Part shown: positions 15,671-21,496 of the stretch, in pieces
Layout of the letters: every line of letters starts with the position of its first letter
Position numbering within the stretch: position 1 is the stretch's first letter
From: a virus
Strand: one strand, 5' to 3'
Virus record (IMG/VR): IMGVR_UViG_3300036772_000289
Location: 1 to 32,142 of that record
DNA: 32,142 nt
Position numbers and translations under genes: made by a program
Notes under the pieces: model-generated
Told to the model about the DNA's origin: nothing
What the model saw: only the letters and a program-made list of their open reading frames with translations
Database searches by the model: none

Positions 15671-15859
15671 TTATCCAGGCTCATAATCGGCGACTTCCCT
15701 TTGGAAGTCTCTCCATGTATCCGCTGGGAAGCATATAGTGAAGCCAGGCATCTCGCCTTTATTGGAATAGAACGAAAGCGCGACGACCTTGTCTTGCGGT
15801 AAATCAAACGTGTCGAAGGTAATGGTTGTGAGGTCGTTGTTCCGATATTCTTTCCTCAT
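15671..15859 (-). CDS. hypothetical small protein
   Basis: 62 residues from MRKEYRNNDLTTITFDTFDL. The start overlaps the upstream stop as ATGA, so the longer frame to 15874 is not needed. It is a compact alpha/beta protein with alternating strands (VVALSFYSNKG, MPGFTICFPADTW) and a terminal helix. It lies in the coupled run of small genes at the head of the late operon. Function unknown. Confidence 0.68.
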   Translation of the reverse strand: MRKEYRNNDLTTITFDTFDLPQDKVVALSFYSNKGEMPGFTICFPADTWRDFQREVADYEPG

Positions 15860-16095
15860 CGCCGACCACCCCACGGGTCTTGCTGCGCCGCAACCTGCTG
15901 CATCGCCTCGGTCGCCCGAACCTCTACGCGCGACTTCACCGTTGACCAGAACTGCATCAGGTCTGGCTTGGGGTCGGTCGTCAGAAACGCGATCGGCTCA
16001 CCATCGGGCGGCACCACTACCACCGCGCCCGCGAACTCGGTAGAATCGATCTTGGCAATGCGGGCGGCCATGTCAGTAAACGGCGCGGCGTGCAT
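15856..16095 (-). CDS. hypothetical small protein
   Basis: 79 residues. Two strands (FAGAVVVVPPDGEPIAFLTT) are followed by a long amphipathic helix (LMQFWSTVKSRVEVRATEAM). Coupled upstream by TGATG and downstream by ATGA. Not recognised; the operon position suggests an early structural or packaging-associated role. Confidence 0.68.
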   Translation of the reverse strand: MHAAPFTDMAARIAKIDSTEFAGAVVVVPPDGEPIAFLTTDPKPDLMQFWSTVKSRVEVRATEAMQQVAAQQDPWGGRR

Positions 16096-16415
16096 CAGCC
16101 ATACCCGTAATAGAGGATGTCCATTATGGGAGACCCGGTCGAGGCGATGAACTGCACGTTGTTGAGGTCGCCCGCATAGGCAAACGGAGGATAGTTCGGC
16201 GGCGCCGCGCCAACCCCGAGGATCACGCCAACCGTCGCGGTCGGGGCCGTCCCGTCATCCCGATAACGCACCGCCGTCGAGGCCACGCTCAAGGTGATGA
16301 CCGCGACGGCGGCTCCGGCAGGAACCGTCAATTTGGTCGCCGACACGAGAGCCGCCGCGAGAATCTGCTGAAATCCCAACGGCCTCATGTCGCCGAGCTG
16401 GACGAGCAGGGTCAT
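16095..16415 (-). CDS. beta-rich phage protein with YRDDG motif
   Basis: 106 residues, beta-sandwich-like: LTVPAGAAVAVITLSVASTA, then VRYRDDGTAPTATVGV, then a final LNNVQFIASTGSP segment. The motif 'VRYRDDGTAPT' with a closing 'FIA..GS' strand recurs in small phage structural proteins I remember, whose role is unclear. Coupled at both ends by short overlaps. Confidence 0.7.
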   Translation of the reverse strand: MTLLVQLGDMRPLGFQQILAAALVSATKLTVPAGAAVAVITLSVASTAVRYRDDGTAPTATVGVILGVGAAPPNYPPFAYAGDLNNVQFIASTGSPIMDILYYGYG

Positions 16416-16657
16416 TCGTTGCGCCCCTCTGGATCAGCCGCGCGCTTCGGCACCGCCGGATCTTGCCGGATCGGTATAGGCTCGCTCTGCACGCCGCTCG
16501 CCCCCTTACCAATATTCTCGAAATACGCCGGCAACTCCCGCCGAGGCACCGCAATCAAATCGCCCGTATCGGGCGCTTCGAGAGTGACGTAGTCAACGCC
16601 AGCCTCGGCGACAAAATAGGTTTGTCCGTTGTAGGTGACAGTCGCGCGCCCGCTCAT
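16412..16657 (-). CDS. hypothetical small protein
   Basis: 81 residues. The first half is beta-rich (TVTYNGQTYFVAEAG, DYVTLEAPDTGDLIAVPRRE); the second half is a polar, proline-containing tail. Four-base overlaps couple it to both neighbours. No family recognised. Confidence 0.68.
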   Translation of the reverse strand: MSGRATVTYNGQTYFVAEAGVDYVTLEAPDTGDLIAVPRRELPAYFENIGKGASGVQSEPIPIRQDPAVPKRAADPEGRNE

Positions 16658-16860
16658 TTGTAGCTGTGCCCGTAAGTCGCCTTGACCCGCTTCAGCGCCT
16701 CGCCAACCGAAGGATATCCACCAGTGTTGAACGGCTCACCAACCTCCGGCGGCACCCCATGATATATGCTCGCCTTCCCGGTTTGCCATTGCACATACAA
16801 TTCCTGCGAAACCGGGTCGTATCCGACCGAATCGACGTGCGATGAATAGACGGGCGTCAT
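16654..16860 (-). CDS. KTSC-domain protein
   Basis: 68 residues matching the KTSC domain: HVDSVGYDPVSQELYVQWQT, then a SIYHGVPPEVGEPF segment and a C-terminal ATYGHSYK in place of the usual KxSC/KY end. KTSC domains are small beta proteins found alone in phages and bacteria, with unknown function. Coupled to both neighbours by ATGA overlaps. Confidence 0.8.
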   Translation of the reverse strand: MTPVYSSHVDSVGYDPVSQELYVQWQTGKASIYHGVPPEVGEPFNTGGYPSVGEALKRVKATYGHSYK

Positions 16861-17159
16861 TCCAACCAGACCCCTTGGCCCGACTCCGCAAACTCATCGA
16901 ACCGCCCCATATCCTCTAGCCACCGCTCTAGCGCGTGCTTCTCTACCAGACCCGCGCCCTCGGCATACCCCGCCGCCCGCAACATCGGCGTCGAGGAGCC
17001 CGGAAACGGCACCAACTCATTGAACCGGCAGATCAGCCGCACATCCTCTTTCTCCGCCGTCACGAACCGCGCCCGCGCCACCTGGCGCCAACCTCGCCCC
17101 GCCGCATCCGCTACCCCAACCTCAACCGAGGGGGCAACTAGGTAGAACACGCCAGTCAT
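16857..17159 (-). CDS. hypothetical protein
   Basis: 100 residues with a beta-rich first half (VFYLVAPSVEVGVADAAG, then RFVTAEKEDVRLICRFN) and a helical second half (LVEKHALERWLEDMGRFDEF). It is 49 bases downstream of the cysteine-rich first gene of the operon and coupled to the KTSC gene. Not recognised. Confidence 0.68.
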   Translation of the reverse strand: MTGVFYLVAPSVEVGVADAAGRGWRQVARARFVTAEKEDVRLICRFNELVPFPGSSTPMLRAAGYAEGAGLVEKHALERWLEDMGRFDEFAESGQGVWLE

Positions 17160-17208
17160 TCACCCGACCTCGCCGCAAATACTCGCATTTAAACCAGACC
17201 GCAAGAAA

Positions 17209-17550
17209 TCACTTCCTCTTCCGACCTCGATGAGCCTTCACCCGTGCCGCACTTTGCACCCGCCGCGCATCGCAGTATACACACACCCCCGGTGAAGCAA
17301 GAGTGCGGAGACGTTCGGATGGCGCGGTGTCAAGCTTGTGGAGGGTTAGGATATCAGTGGGAAAGTCCGAATCCGTTCCCGCGATCAATTGAGTTTCCGC
17401 AGCCTTGGCGCCCATGTCCGGACTGCGGGGGCTCAGGCCGGGAGCATTGCTGCGAAGGGCTTCGGGAACAGCCGCCCGAACCAACCCGCTCTCCGCACAC
17501 ACATGACCCCACTCAGCAACCCCACAAACCCGGCAAATAGCAGCCTTCAT
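17209..17550 (-). CDS. cysteine-rich (zinc-binding) first gene of the late operon
   Basis: 113 residues. AICRVCGVAEWGHVCAE at the N-terminus and VCVYCDARR near the C-terminus suggest a zinc site built from C-x2-C...H-x-C and C-x2-C. Phage proteins beginning 'CRxCGxAExxHVC' are familiar to me but have no assigned function. The start is fixed by the promoter: the ATG lies seven bases from the predicted -10, so the message is probably leaderless or has a minimal GGTTAGG leader. Confidence 0.75.
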   Translation of the reverse strand: MKAAICRVCGVAEWGHVCAESGLVRAAVPEALRSNAPGLSPRSPDMGAKAAETQLIAGTDSDFPTDILTLHKLDTAPSERLRTLASPGVCVYCDARRVQSAARVKAHRGRKRK

Positions 17551-17557
17551 CCTAACC

Positions 17558-17594
17558 CATATAGGCTAAACCCCGTAAAAATGTAACCGTTACA
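17558..17594 (-). promoter_or_regulatory. late-operon promoter with overlapping palindromic operator
   Basis: Reading leftward: TTACAT (17586-17581), 17-base spacer, TATATG (17563-17558). The 13-base palindrome TGTAACGGTTACA (17594-17582, one central base) overlaps the -35 element, where a bound repressor would block, or an activator help, polymerase. No matching copy of the palindrome was noticed elsewhere. Confidence 0.5.
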
Positions 17595-17780
17595 CCAACG
17601 CAATTCCTCCGGGGAGGGGGATGTGTGGGGTGCACTGGAATCGCCCAGCTCGCGTCCCGCCGCCCTCGCACAAAAGCGTCAGCCCTGACGCATTTGGCGG
17701 AGACAACATCCGCCCACACACTAGGAATTCTGCGGATCTCGGCGCCATTCTGAGATCTTACCCACACTTCAGCCCACAAC

Positions 17781-18068
17781 TTAGATCGTCCGCTGTGGCT
17801 GCCATGCGCCGCTGCTATTATGCGCCAGCGTCCAGCCACGCGTCTCAAGATAAGCCTTAGCTTTTGCTATCTGTTCCGCTGTCATGCCATCAGGTGGCTG
17901 CGCGGGCTGGTCCGTAGTGCCCCAATCGCGGCGAGCTACTTTGTGCCGGTCGCCGCTGTAATAGATCCGCAGACGCTCTCGGCGCGGCAGATACCAGCGG
18001 CCCGACATCGAGAAAAGCCTCGCTAAAGCAACGTAGTAGGCAGGCTCGTTTCGTATGCGCGCGTGCAC
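17781..18068 (-). CDS. hypothetical protein
   Basis: 95 residues if started at GTG 18068; the frame is open to TTG 18116, and ATG 18008 has a GAGG nine bases upstream, so the start is uncertain. The ordered part is YYVALARLFSMSGRWYLPRR, then RIYYSGDRHKVARRDWGTT and a C-terminal helix pair (MTAEQIAKAKAYLETRGWTL). It is divergent from the next rightward gene. The 230 bases beyond its stop, up to the late promoter, contain no convincing gene. Confidence 0.55.
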   Translation of the reverse strand: MHARIRNEPAYYVALARLFSMSGRWYLPRRERLRIYYSGDRHKVARRDWGTTDQPAQPPDGMTAEQIAKAKAYLETRGWTLAHNSSGAWQPQRTI

Positions 18069-18109
18069 GAGGACGAACGTGTTTTTTTGCTGACTGCTCT
18101 CATATCCGC

Positions 18110-18138
18110 TTGACAAGCTGTGTGCTGCACATTATCTT
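18110..18138 (+). promoter_or_regulatory. promoter with TGTGCTGCACA operator in the spacer (copy 1)
   Basis: TTGACA (18110-18115), 17-base spacer, TATCTT (18133-18138). The palindrome TGTGCTGCACA occupies 18121-18131. A 33-base stretch (18108-18140) is identical to 20475-20507, so the promoter has been duplicated with its operator. It drives the 18176 gene. Confidence 0.75.
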
Positions 18139-18175
18139 CCCATTATCAGAAACGGAAGAACCCCTGGAGGAACCG

Positions 18176-18376
18176 ATGACCCGCAGTCTCGATCTCGACG
18201 TAGACGCTCCCGACAAAGTCGCTCAAATCCTACGGGATGCCGCTCAAGCCTATCACGAGAGCGCCGGCGATCTTGCCTCGGCTTGGCAAGATCGGCGCGC
18301 AGGTGCGCCGTGGACGAAGATCGCGCGCGTGCTCGAAAAGGCCGCCGCAGCGATCGACAAAATTGATATGCCATAA
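18176..18376 (+). CDS. small helical protein behind repressor-controlled promoter
   Basis: 66 residues: MTRSLDLDVDAPDKVAQILR, then AAQAYHESAGDLASAWQDRR and a final helix. GGAGG five bases before the ATG fixes the start; the upstream extension to 18110 overlaps the promoter. The helix-rich, acidic character is compatible with an antirepressor, inhibitor or adaptor, but nothing specific is recognised. First gene of a two-gene rightward unit. Confidence 0.72.
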   Translation: MTRSLDLDVDAPDKVAQILRDAAQAYHESAGDLASAWQDRRAGAPWTKIARVLEKAAAAIDKIDMP

Positions 18377-18407
18377 GATGAGCAAGACCCAAACCCTGGA
18401 GGAGCCG

Positions 18408-18809
18408 ATGGAAATCAATATCACCAGTTTTGTGAACAATGAAGATCCATTCGAATATAGCGCGTCACGGGCAGAGCGCGGCGAAAACGCCGGGCGCGAT
18501 ACCTGGAACAACGCGAAAAACCTTGCGCCAACTTTACTGACGACTCCCGAGCAAATCGAAGCGTTGCGGGAATACGTCAAAGGATTTGGCGCGTGGGACG
18601 CCGAGGAAATTGCTGCATGGGATGACAGGGAGTGCAACGCGCTATTTGTCCAGCTTATCAGCGGCGATATGCGCGAGGCGGGAATGGATGATGTTGACCT
18701 AGAGGATTTTGATTGGGACGAATATGAACACCAAGCCGAACAAGGGGCGATTGGCGGTCACATTTTCCGCAGCGACGATGGCGAGATTTATTTCTCGCTT
18801 GCATCGTAA
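18408..18809 (+). CDS. conserved phage-type acidic protein, function unknown
   Basis: 133 residues from MEINITSFVNNEDPFEYSAS. GGAGG lies five bases upstream in the same CTGGAGGAnCCGATG context as the preceding gene, so 18408 is preferred over ATG 18378. It has an RAERGENAGRDTWNNAK segment, a helical middle (TTPEQIEALREYVKGFGAW) and an acidic C-terminus (DDVDLEDFDWDEYEH) rich in D and E. Proteins of this pattern occur in other alphaproteobacterial phages as far as I recall. The strong acidity would suit a DNA mimic, which is speculation. Confidence 0.74.
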   Translation: MEINITSFVNNEDPFEYSASRAERGENAGRDTWNNAKNLAPTLLTTPEQIEALREYVKGFGAWDAEEIAAWDDRECNALFVQLISGDMREAGMDDVDLEDFDWDEYEHQAEQGAIGGHIFRSDDGEIYFSLAS

Positions 18810-18843
18810 CACCTGACGATTGGCTTGTTAAGCCGAGCCATTC

Positions 18844-19047
18844 TCATCCAATCGCAAGCATGCGGTTTGCCCTACCGATGACGAACACCAGCAATGATGC
18901 GCCAGGGTGCGAGTGCGTTTCCTGTTCGGTAACATTTACATCAACCGTCTTGCCATCGGGGCGGATAACATGAAACATCATCGGGCCAAGGTGCGGGTCG
19001 CCCTCCGTCGAGAGCTTATAACCCTCATATTCCCATTCACATGGCAT
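18844..19047 (-). CDS. hypothetical small protein
   Basis: 67 residues: a beta-rich core (CEWEYEGYKLSTEGDPHLGP, MFHVIRPDGKTVDVNVTEQE) and a hydrophobic C-terminus (ASLLVFVIGRANRMLAIG). A GAGGGG ribosome site five bases before the ATG supports it. Last gene of the leftward accessory operon; 34 bases with a weak GGCTT/AAGCC stem separate it from the convergent gene. Confidence 0.65.
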   Translation of the reverse strand: MPCEWEYEGYKLSTEGDPHLGPMMFHVIRPDGKTVDVNVTEQETHSHPGASLLVFVIGRANRMLAIG

Positions 19048-19116
19048 CGCGAGCCCCTCAAACCCTGGAATTTATAGCATTTCCTGCCACCGAGGCATAG
19101 GTAAAATGGCGCATAA

Positions 19117-19368
19117 TCATCGGTGCTCCTCGCTCATTACGCGGATTAGTTTCTCGATTTGGTCGAGTCGCTTATTTAGGTTGTCGATGTCCTCTTTGGT
19201 GGCTGGACTCCATGTGGGGCTCCCGATGTCCTGGAGGGTTGGGCCCGGGTGCGGCACCCACGTGTTGACCCACGCGTTGGCGCAATCCCGCCCATCAGGG
19301 AGGCAGGCTGCGAGCGCGGGGTGGATCAGTAATGCGCCGCTAAGAATCGCTATGGCTATGTGTTTCAT
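19117..19368 (-). CDS. exported small protein with C-terminal coiled coil
   Basis: 83 residues. A clear signal peptide (MKHIAIAILSGALLIHPALA) with a probable cleavage site after ALA; the next residues ACLPDGRDCANAW hold two cysteines. The C-terminal third (TKEDIDNLNKRLDQIEKLIR) is a coiled coil. Not a lipobox match, so it is probably a periplasmic protein. A spanin-like or envelope role is possible, but there is no lysis cassette next to it. Coupled to the ClpX-finger gene by ATGA. Confidence 0.72.
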   Translation of the reverse strand: MKHIAIAILSGALLIHPALAACLPDGRDCANAWVNTWVPHPGPTLQDIGSPTWSPATKEDIDNLNKRLDQIEKLIRVMSEEHR

Positions 19369-19772
19369 TTGCTGGTCGGCGGGTCCAACTGTGGCCAGTA
19401 CATGGCGAGAGCAGCCTCGAAAAGCCGCCTCATTCTCGCGGCGATCTCGGCCGGATTTTCGCCGTCTTCGATAGCCTTGGCGATGATCTCCTCGTCAGTC
19501 AGCGATAGTATATCCTCACGATGCCAGGTCATCAATCGCTTCGTCGATCGCGCTTGCGGCGGCAGCCTGACTGCCCGCGGGTTGCGCACCTTGAACTCCG
19601 CGTCACTTATCGTGTCGCGACCCTCCACGCGATCAGGCTGTGTCATTGCTGCTTTGGCAAGATCGCAACATTCGATGCAAATCCGAACATTATTAGGTCC
19701 AGCGACGGGACGATGACGAAGCTCCGATTCAGATCGCCCGCAAAACGAACAATAGATCTTGGGAGTGATCAT
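19365..19772 (-). CDS. ClpX-type zinc-finger protein
   Basis: 135 residues. The N-terminus (IYCSFCGRSESEL, then VAGPNNVRICIECC) reproduces the ClpX zinc-binding domain pattern CSFCGKS...AGP..YICdeC, with cysteines at 8, 11, 32 and 35. No AAA+ ATPase follows; instead there is a polar linker and a helical C-terminus (SLTDEEIIAKAIEDG, then AARMRRLFEAALAMYWP). In ClpX this domain dimerises and binds adaptors and substrates, so a free copy could interfere with or redirect ClpXP. That is inference. Coupled by ATGA to both neighbours. Confidence 0.8.
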   Translation of the reverse strand: MITPKIYCSFCGRSESELRHRPVAGPNNVRICIECCDLAKAAMTQPDRVEGRDTISDAEFKVRNPRAVRLPPQARSTKRLMTWHREDILSLTDEEIIAKAIEDGENPAEIAARMRRLFEAALAMYWPQLDPPTSK

Positions 19773-19924
19773 CGGCTCACTTTTTCTTCAACATATCTCT
19801 CGCGTTGTTTGATTAATCTCTCTTGGTCGCGAGTCCAGAGCGATAACTGATCTGACAGCTTCGCTATCATCTGACCGTGGAAAGCAATAGATTGGTCGAG
19901 TTGCTCGAGCATACGATCGGTCAT
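19769..19924 (-). CDS. 51-residue coiled-coil protein
   Basis: A short gene (MTDRMLEQLDQSIAFHGQMI, then KLSDQLSLWTRDQERLIKQR), a single heptad-patterned helix. Two adjacent ATGs occur; the second (19924) lies five bases from GAGAGGGA and is preferred. The stop overlaps the start of the ClpX-finger gene as ATGA, so the two are translationally linked and may act together. Confidence 0.66.
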   Translation of the reverse strand: MTDRMLEQLDQSIAFHGQMIAKLSDQLSLWTRDQERLIKQRERYVEEKVSR

Positions 19925-19960
19925 CATTCCCTCTCCGTTCCAACATTGTTTTGGGAGCGA

Positions 19961-20191
19961 TCATGCCGGTCCCTCGACGCGCCATCCATTATTGGTGTGC
20001 AGGCAGCCTAACTCGGCATCCACACCAAGGGCGCCGCGATGATAGCCGGTCACCCAGACATGACCATTCCAGCGATAGCTTACCCTAAGGTCGGGCAAGC
20101 CGAGATCGTATCCAGGAGCCGCGTCTGCGCTGCGGCGAGTTACCCAATAATCCGCCGCGGTCGGATCACTAGGCTTCAACCACCCGCTCAT
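19961..20191 (-). CDS. hypothetical protein, first gene of leftward accessory operon
   Basis: 76 residues from MSGWLKPSDPTAADYWVTRR. Beta-rich middle: DLRVSYRWNGHVWVTGYHRG. A GGAGGG site five bases before the second of two ATGs fixes the start. It follows its own repressor-type promoter (20248-20220). Not recognised. Confidence 0.7.
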   Translation of the reverse strand: MSGWLKPSDPTAADYWVTRRSADAAPGYDLGLPDLRVSYRWNGHVWVTGYHRGALGVDAELGCLHTNNGWRVEGPA

Positions 20192-20219
20192 CATTCCCTC
20201 CGTTCCCAACCGCCCTCTA

Positions 20220-20248
20220 TATATAATGTGCTGCACACAGCCTGTCAA
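20220..20248 (-). promoter_or_regulatory. leftward promoter with TGTGCAGCACA operator (copy 3)
   Basis: Reading leftward: TTGACA (20248-20243), 17-base spacer containing TGTGCAGCACA, then TATATA (20225-20220). The operator sits at the same place in the spacer as in the two rightward copies. The -35 overlaps the stop codon of the repressor gene. It drives 20191 to 18844. Confidence 0.75.
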
Positions 20249-20448
20249 CCCTCTGAATTGAGAATTCTTGCGACCGTATCAGGCTCGCGATCAATCAGCG
20301 TCATGAGCACCTGAGCCGAGAGCGGGATCTTGAATCGCTCGATTTCCCATCCATGCAGCGTGCCGGCCGATACGTGGTAGAGCTCGGCGAATTTGCGCCG
20401 GCTCATCCCTAGCCGCTCCCGAATCTCGCGGATTTGCTGCCCTTTCAT
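20245..20448 (-). CDS. XRE-family (Cro/CI-like) repressor
   Basis: 67 residues from MKGQQIREIRERLGMSRRKF. SRRKFAELYHVSAGTLHGWE (15-34) is a textbook helix-turn-helix, followed by IPLSAQVLMTLIDREPDTVA, as in small HigA/NadS-type regulators. The frame is open upstream to 20499, but that part is the promoter, so the ATG at 20448, directly behind the -10, is chosen and implies a leaderless message. It most likely binds TGTGCnGCACA in the three promoters around it. Confidence 0.85.
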   Translation of the reverse strand: MKGQQIREIRERLGMSRRKFAELYHVSAGTLHGWEIERFKIPLSAQVLMTLIDREPDTVARILNSEG

Positions 20449-20454
20449 TTTTTC

Positions 20455-20483
20455 TATATAATTTTGCGTGCAGTGCTTGACAA
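20455..20483 (-). promoter_or_regulatory. repressor promoter, leaderless
   Basis: Reading leftward: TTGTCA (20483-20478), 17-base spacer, TATATA (20460-20455). Six bases separate the -10 from the repressor ATG, so the transcript should begin at or near the start codon. The -35 overlaps that of the rightward promoter (TTGACAA shared), so the two polymerases exclude each other. The spacer holds a half-matching GCACTGCACGC, possibly a weak operator. Confidence 0.68.
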
Positions 20484-20505
20484 GCTGTGTGCTGCACATT
20501 ATCTT
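20477..20505 (+). promoter_or_regulatory. promoter with TGTGCTGCACA operator (copy 2)
   Basis: TTGACA (20477-20482), 17-base spacer, TATCTT (20500-20505), operator at 20488-20498. The core 33 bases are identical to the 18.1 kb copy. It should drive the string of small rightward genes 20.5-22.7 kb. Confidence 0.75.
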
Positions 20506-20538
20506 CCAATCATCAGAAACGAACCAACGCTATTCCGG

Positions 20539-20616
20539 ATGAAAAGGCCCGGGTCGCCACCTCCTCTAAGCCGGAGACGCGGGGATGGTCCGCCAGTACA
20601 AGTCTGGCGCCGATGA
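20539..20616 (+). CDS. 25-residue proline/arginine-rich micro-ORF
   Basis: A tiny frame (MKRPGSPPPLSRRRGDGPPV, then QVWRR) at the front of the rightward transcript. Its stop lies inside the first copy of a repeated leader that carries the next gene's ribosome site, so it could be a leader peptide. No good ribosome site of its own. Weak call. Confidence 0.3.
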   Translation: MKRPGSPPPLSRRRGDGPPVQVWRR

Positions 20617-20635
20617 GCAGGAGCGAAACCCTATG
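20612..20635 (+). repeat. repeated leader L1, copy 1 of 3
   Basis: The sequence begins GATGAGCAGGAGCGAAACCC and ends at an ATG. Identical to 20837-20860; the first 17 bases recur at 21024-21040. It contains the AGGAG ribosome site nine bases from the start codon. At two of the three places the preceding stop codon lies in its first bases, so the unit looks like a mobile translation-restart cassette. Confidence 0.7.
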
Positions 20636-20830
20636 AACGATAATTGTTTATGCCTTAGCGTTTTGGAATGCGTTGCGGCGGGTAGCTGCAAACGCCACGC
20701 GATGGTGGAACGTGTGCTTGATCGGGTTGCGCGCGCTCTAGCACAGAGGCGAGATAGGGAGCGGCTCCAAAGAGAGTGCGATCTCCTAAACAAACTAGTA
20801 GGCGACAACGTTTTTTCCCCACCGGGTTAA
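20633..20830 (+). CDS. hypothetical small cysteine-containing protein
   Basis: 65 residues. MNDNCLCLSVLECVAAGSCK carries four cysteines near the N-terminus (CLC...C...C), followed by a long basic helix (ERVLDRVARALAQRRDRERL). The start is fixed by leader repeat copy 1. Function unknown; a DNA- or protein-binding accessory role is possible. Confidence 0.6.
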   Translation: MNDNCLCLSVLECVAAGSCKRHAMVERVLDRVARALAQRRDRERLQRECDLLNKLVGDNVFSPPG

Positions 20831-20836
20831 TAACCC

Positions 20837-20860
20837 GATGAGCAGGAGCGAAACCCTATG
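20837..20860 (+). repeat. repeated leader L1, copy 2 of 3
   Basis: A 24-base exact copy of 20612-20635 that supplies the ribosome site and ATG of the next gene. A third, 17-base copy at 21024-21040 begins inside the stop codon of that gene. Confidence 0.7.
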
Positions 20861-21025
20861 ATCGACCGTGATGCCGATATGCGCAAGCAAGGCTGGTACA
20901 AGCTGATGACGCCGCAACCGGCGAAGCGTCCAAGCGTACGCCAGCTTGCCTACAAAAAGGCGGCCGAAGCGGAGTTTGAGCGGCGAGCCGCAGAAGCTAT
21001 CGAATGGTGCAAGCGTTTTATCTGA
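20858..21025 (+). CDS. 55-residue helical protein
   Basis: MIDRDADMRKQGWYKLMTPQ, then PAKRPSVRQLAYKKAAEAEF and a terminal ERRAAEAIEWCKRFI. A basic, mostly helical small protein. The start is supplied by leader repeat copy 2 and the stop lies in copy 3. Not recognised. Confidence 0.58.
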   Translation: MIDRDADMRKQGWYKLMTPQPAKRPSVRQLAYKKAAEAEFERRAAEAIEWCKRFI

Positions 21026-21046
21026 TGAGCAGGAGCGAAAGCTGCT

Positions 21047-21124
21047 GTGGGCTTGAACGAGCGCAACGGGCCGCGCGGGACGGCCCTGAGCGGGCGACTC
21101 AGAGATGAGCCGACCAGTCCCTAA
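21047..21124 (+). CDS. possible 25-residue micro-ORF (GTG start)
   Basis: A short frame (MGLNERNGPRGTALSGRLRD, then EPTSP) beginning with GTG seven bases after the third leader copy (21024-21040). The only support is that each other copy of this leader precedes a gene. It may equally be non-coding. Confidence 0.22.
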   Translation: MGLNERNGPRGTALSGRLRDEPTSP

Positions 21125-21129
21125 GTCAG

Positions 21130-21207
21130 CAGCATCCCGCACCACAAAAATGATCATCGGTGTTCGGCTGCCATTGCAATGATCGAACGCCGCAGCTGTG
21201 GAGATAA
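21130..21207 (+). repeat. repeated leader L2, copy 1 of 2
   Basis: Contains AGCATCCCGCACC, then CATCGGTGTTCG and CGCCGCAGCTGTGGAGAT. The same blocks recur at 21398-21495 in the same order with small differences between them. Each copy ends with the GGAGAT ribosome site of the next gene, so the two small genes share a duplicated upstream region. Confidence 0.65.
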
Positions 21208-21211
21208 AAAC

Positions 21212-21394
21212 ATGACGCCACCAACGGAAGAAGAGTTTCGCAAAGCGCGTTCGATCGCTAACGAGGACGACCACCCGATGAGTGAGGGCGCCTATCAAAT
21301 TTGCCGCTGGTTCCGTGGCCAGATGTTCCTGCGCGACGAAGCAGAAACAGCGCTGACTGCCCTCCGCGCCACCGACGGTTCCCCGCCACAATAG
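21212..21394 (+). CDS. hypothetical small protein
   Basis: 60 residues: MTPPTEEEFRKARSIANEDD, then SEGAYQICRWFRGQMFLRDE and a helical tail. Its ribosome site (GGAGAT) is part of leader L2. Not recognised; small early phage genes of this kind are often host-takeover or accessory proteins. Confidence 0.6.
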   Translation: MTPPTEEEFRKARSIANEDDHPMSEGAYQICRWFRGQMFLRDEAETALTALRATDGSPPQ

Positions 21395-21397
21395 GCG

Positions 21398-21495
21398 AGC
21401 ATCCCGCACCCCAAATGCGCCATTCGCCTAATGTGAGGTTTCATCGGTGTTCGCCTTTCATTGTGATGGTCAAACGCCGCAGCTGTGGAGATGAC
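21398..21495 (+). repeat. repeated leader L2, copy 2 of 2
   Basis: Second copy of the 21130-21207 leader: AGCATCCCGCACC, CATCGGTGTTCG and CGCCGCAGCTGTGGAGAT in the same order, with a longer insert between the first two blocks. It leads into the 21497 start. Confidence 0.62.
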
Positions 21496-21496
21496 A

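Noticed and set aside
17552-17848. Leftward 98-codon frame upstream of the late operon
   Set aside because: It runs through the late promoter and palindrome, lacks a ribosome site and has no protein-like pattern. The 230-base gap is better read as regulatory or empty.
19788-19985. Leftward 65-codon frame
   Set aside because: It overlaps the coupled 51-residue coiled-coil gene (19769-19924), which has a ribosome site and an ATGA junction.
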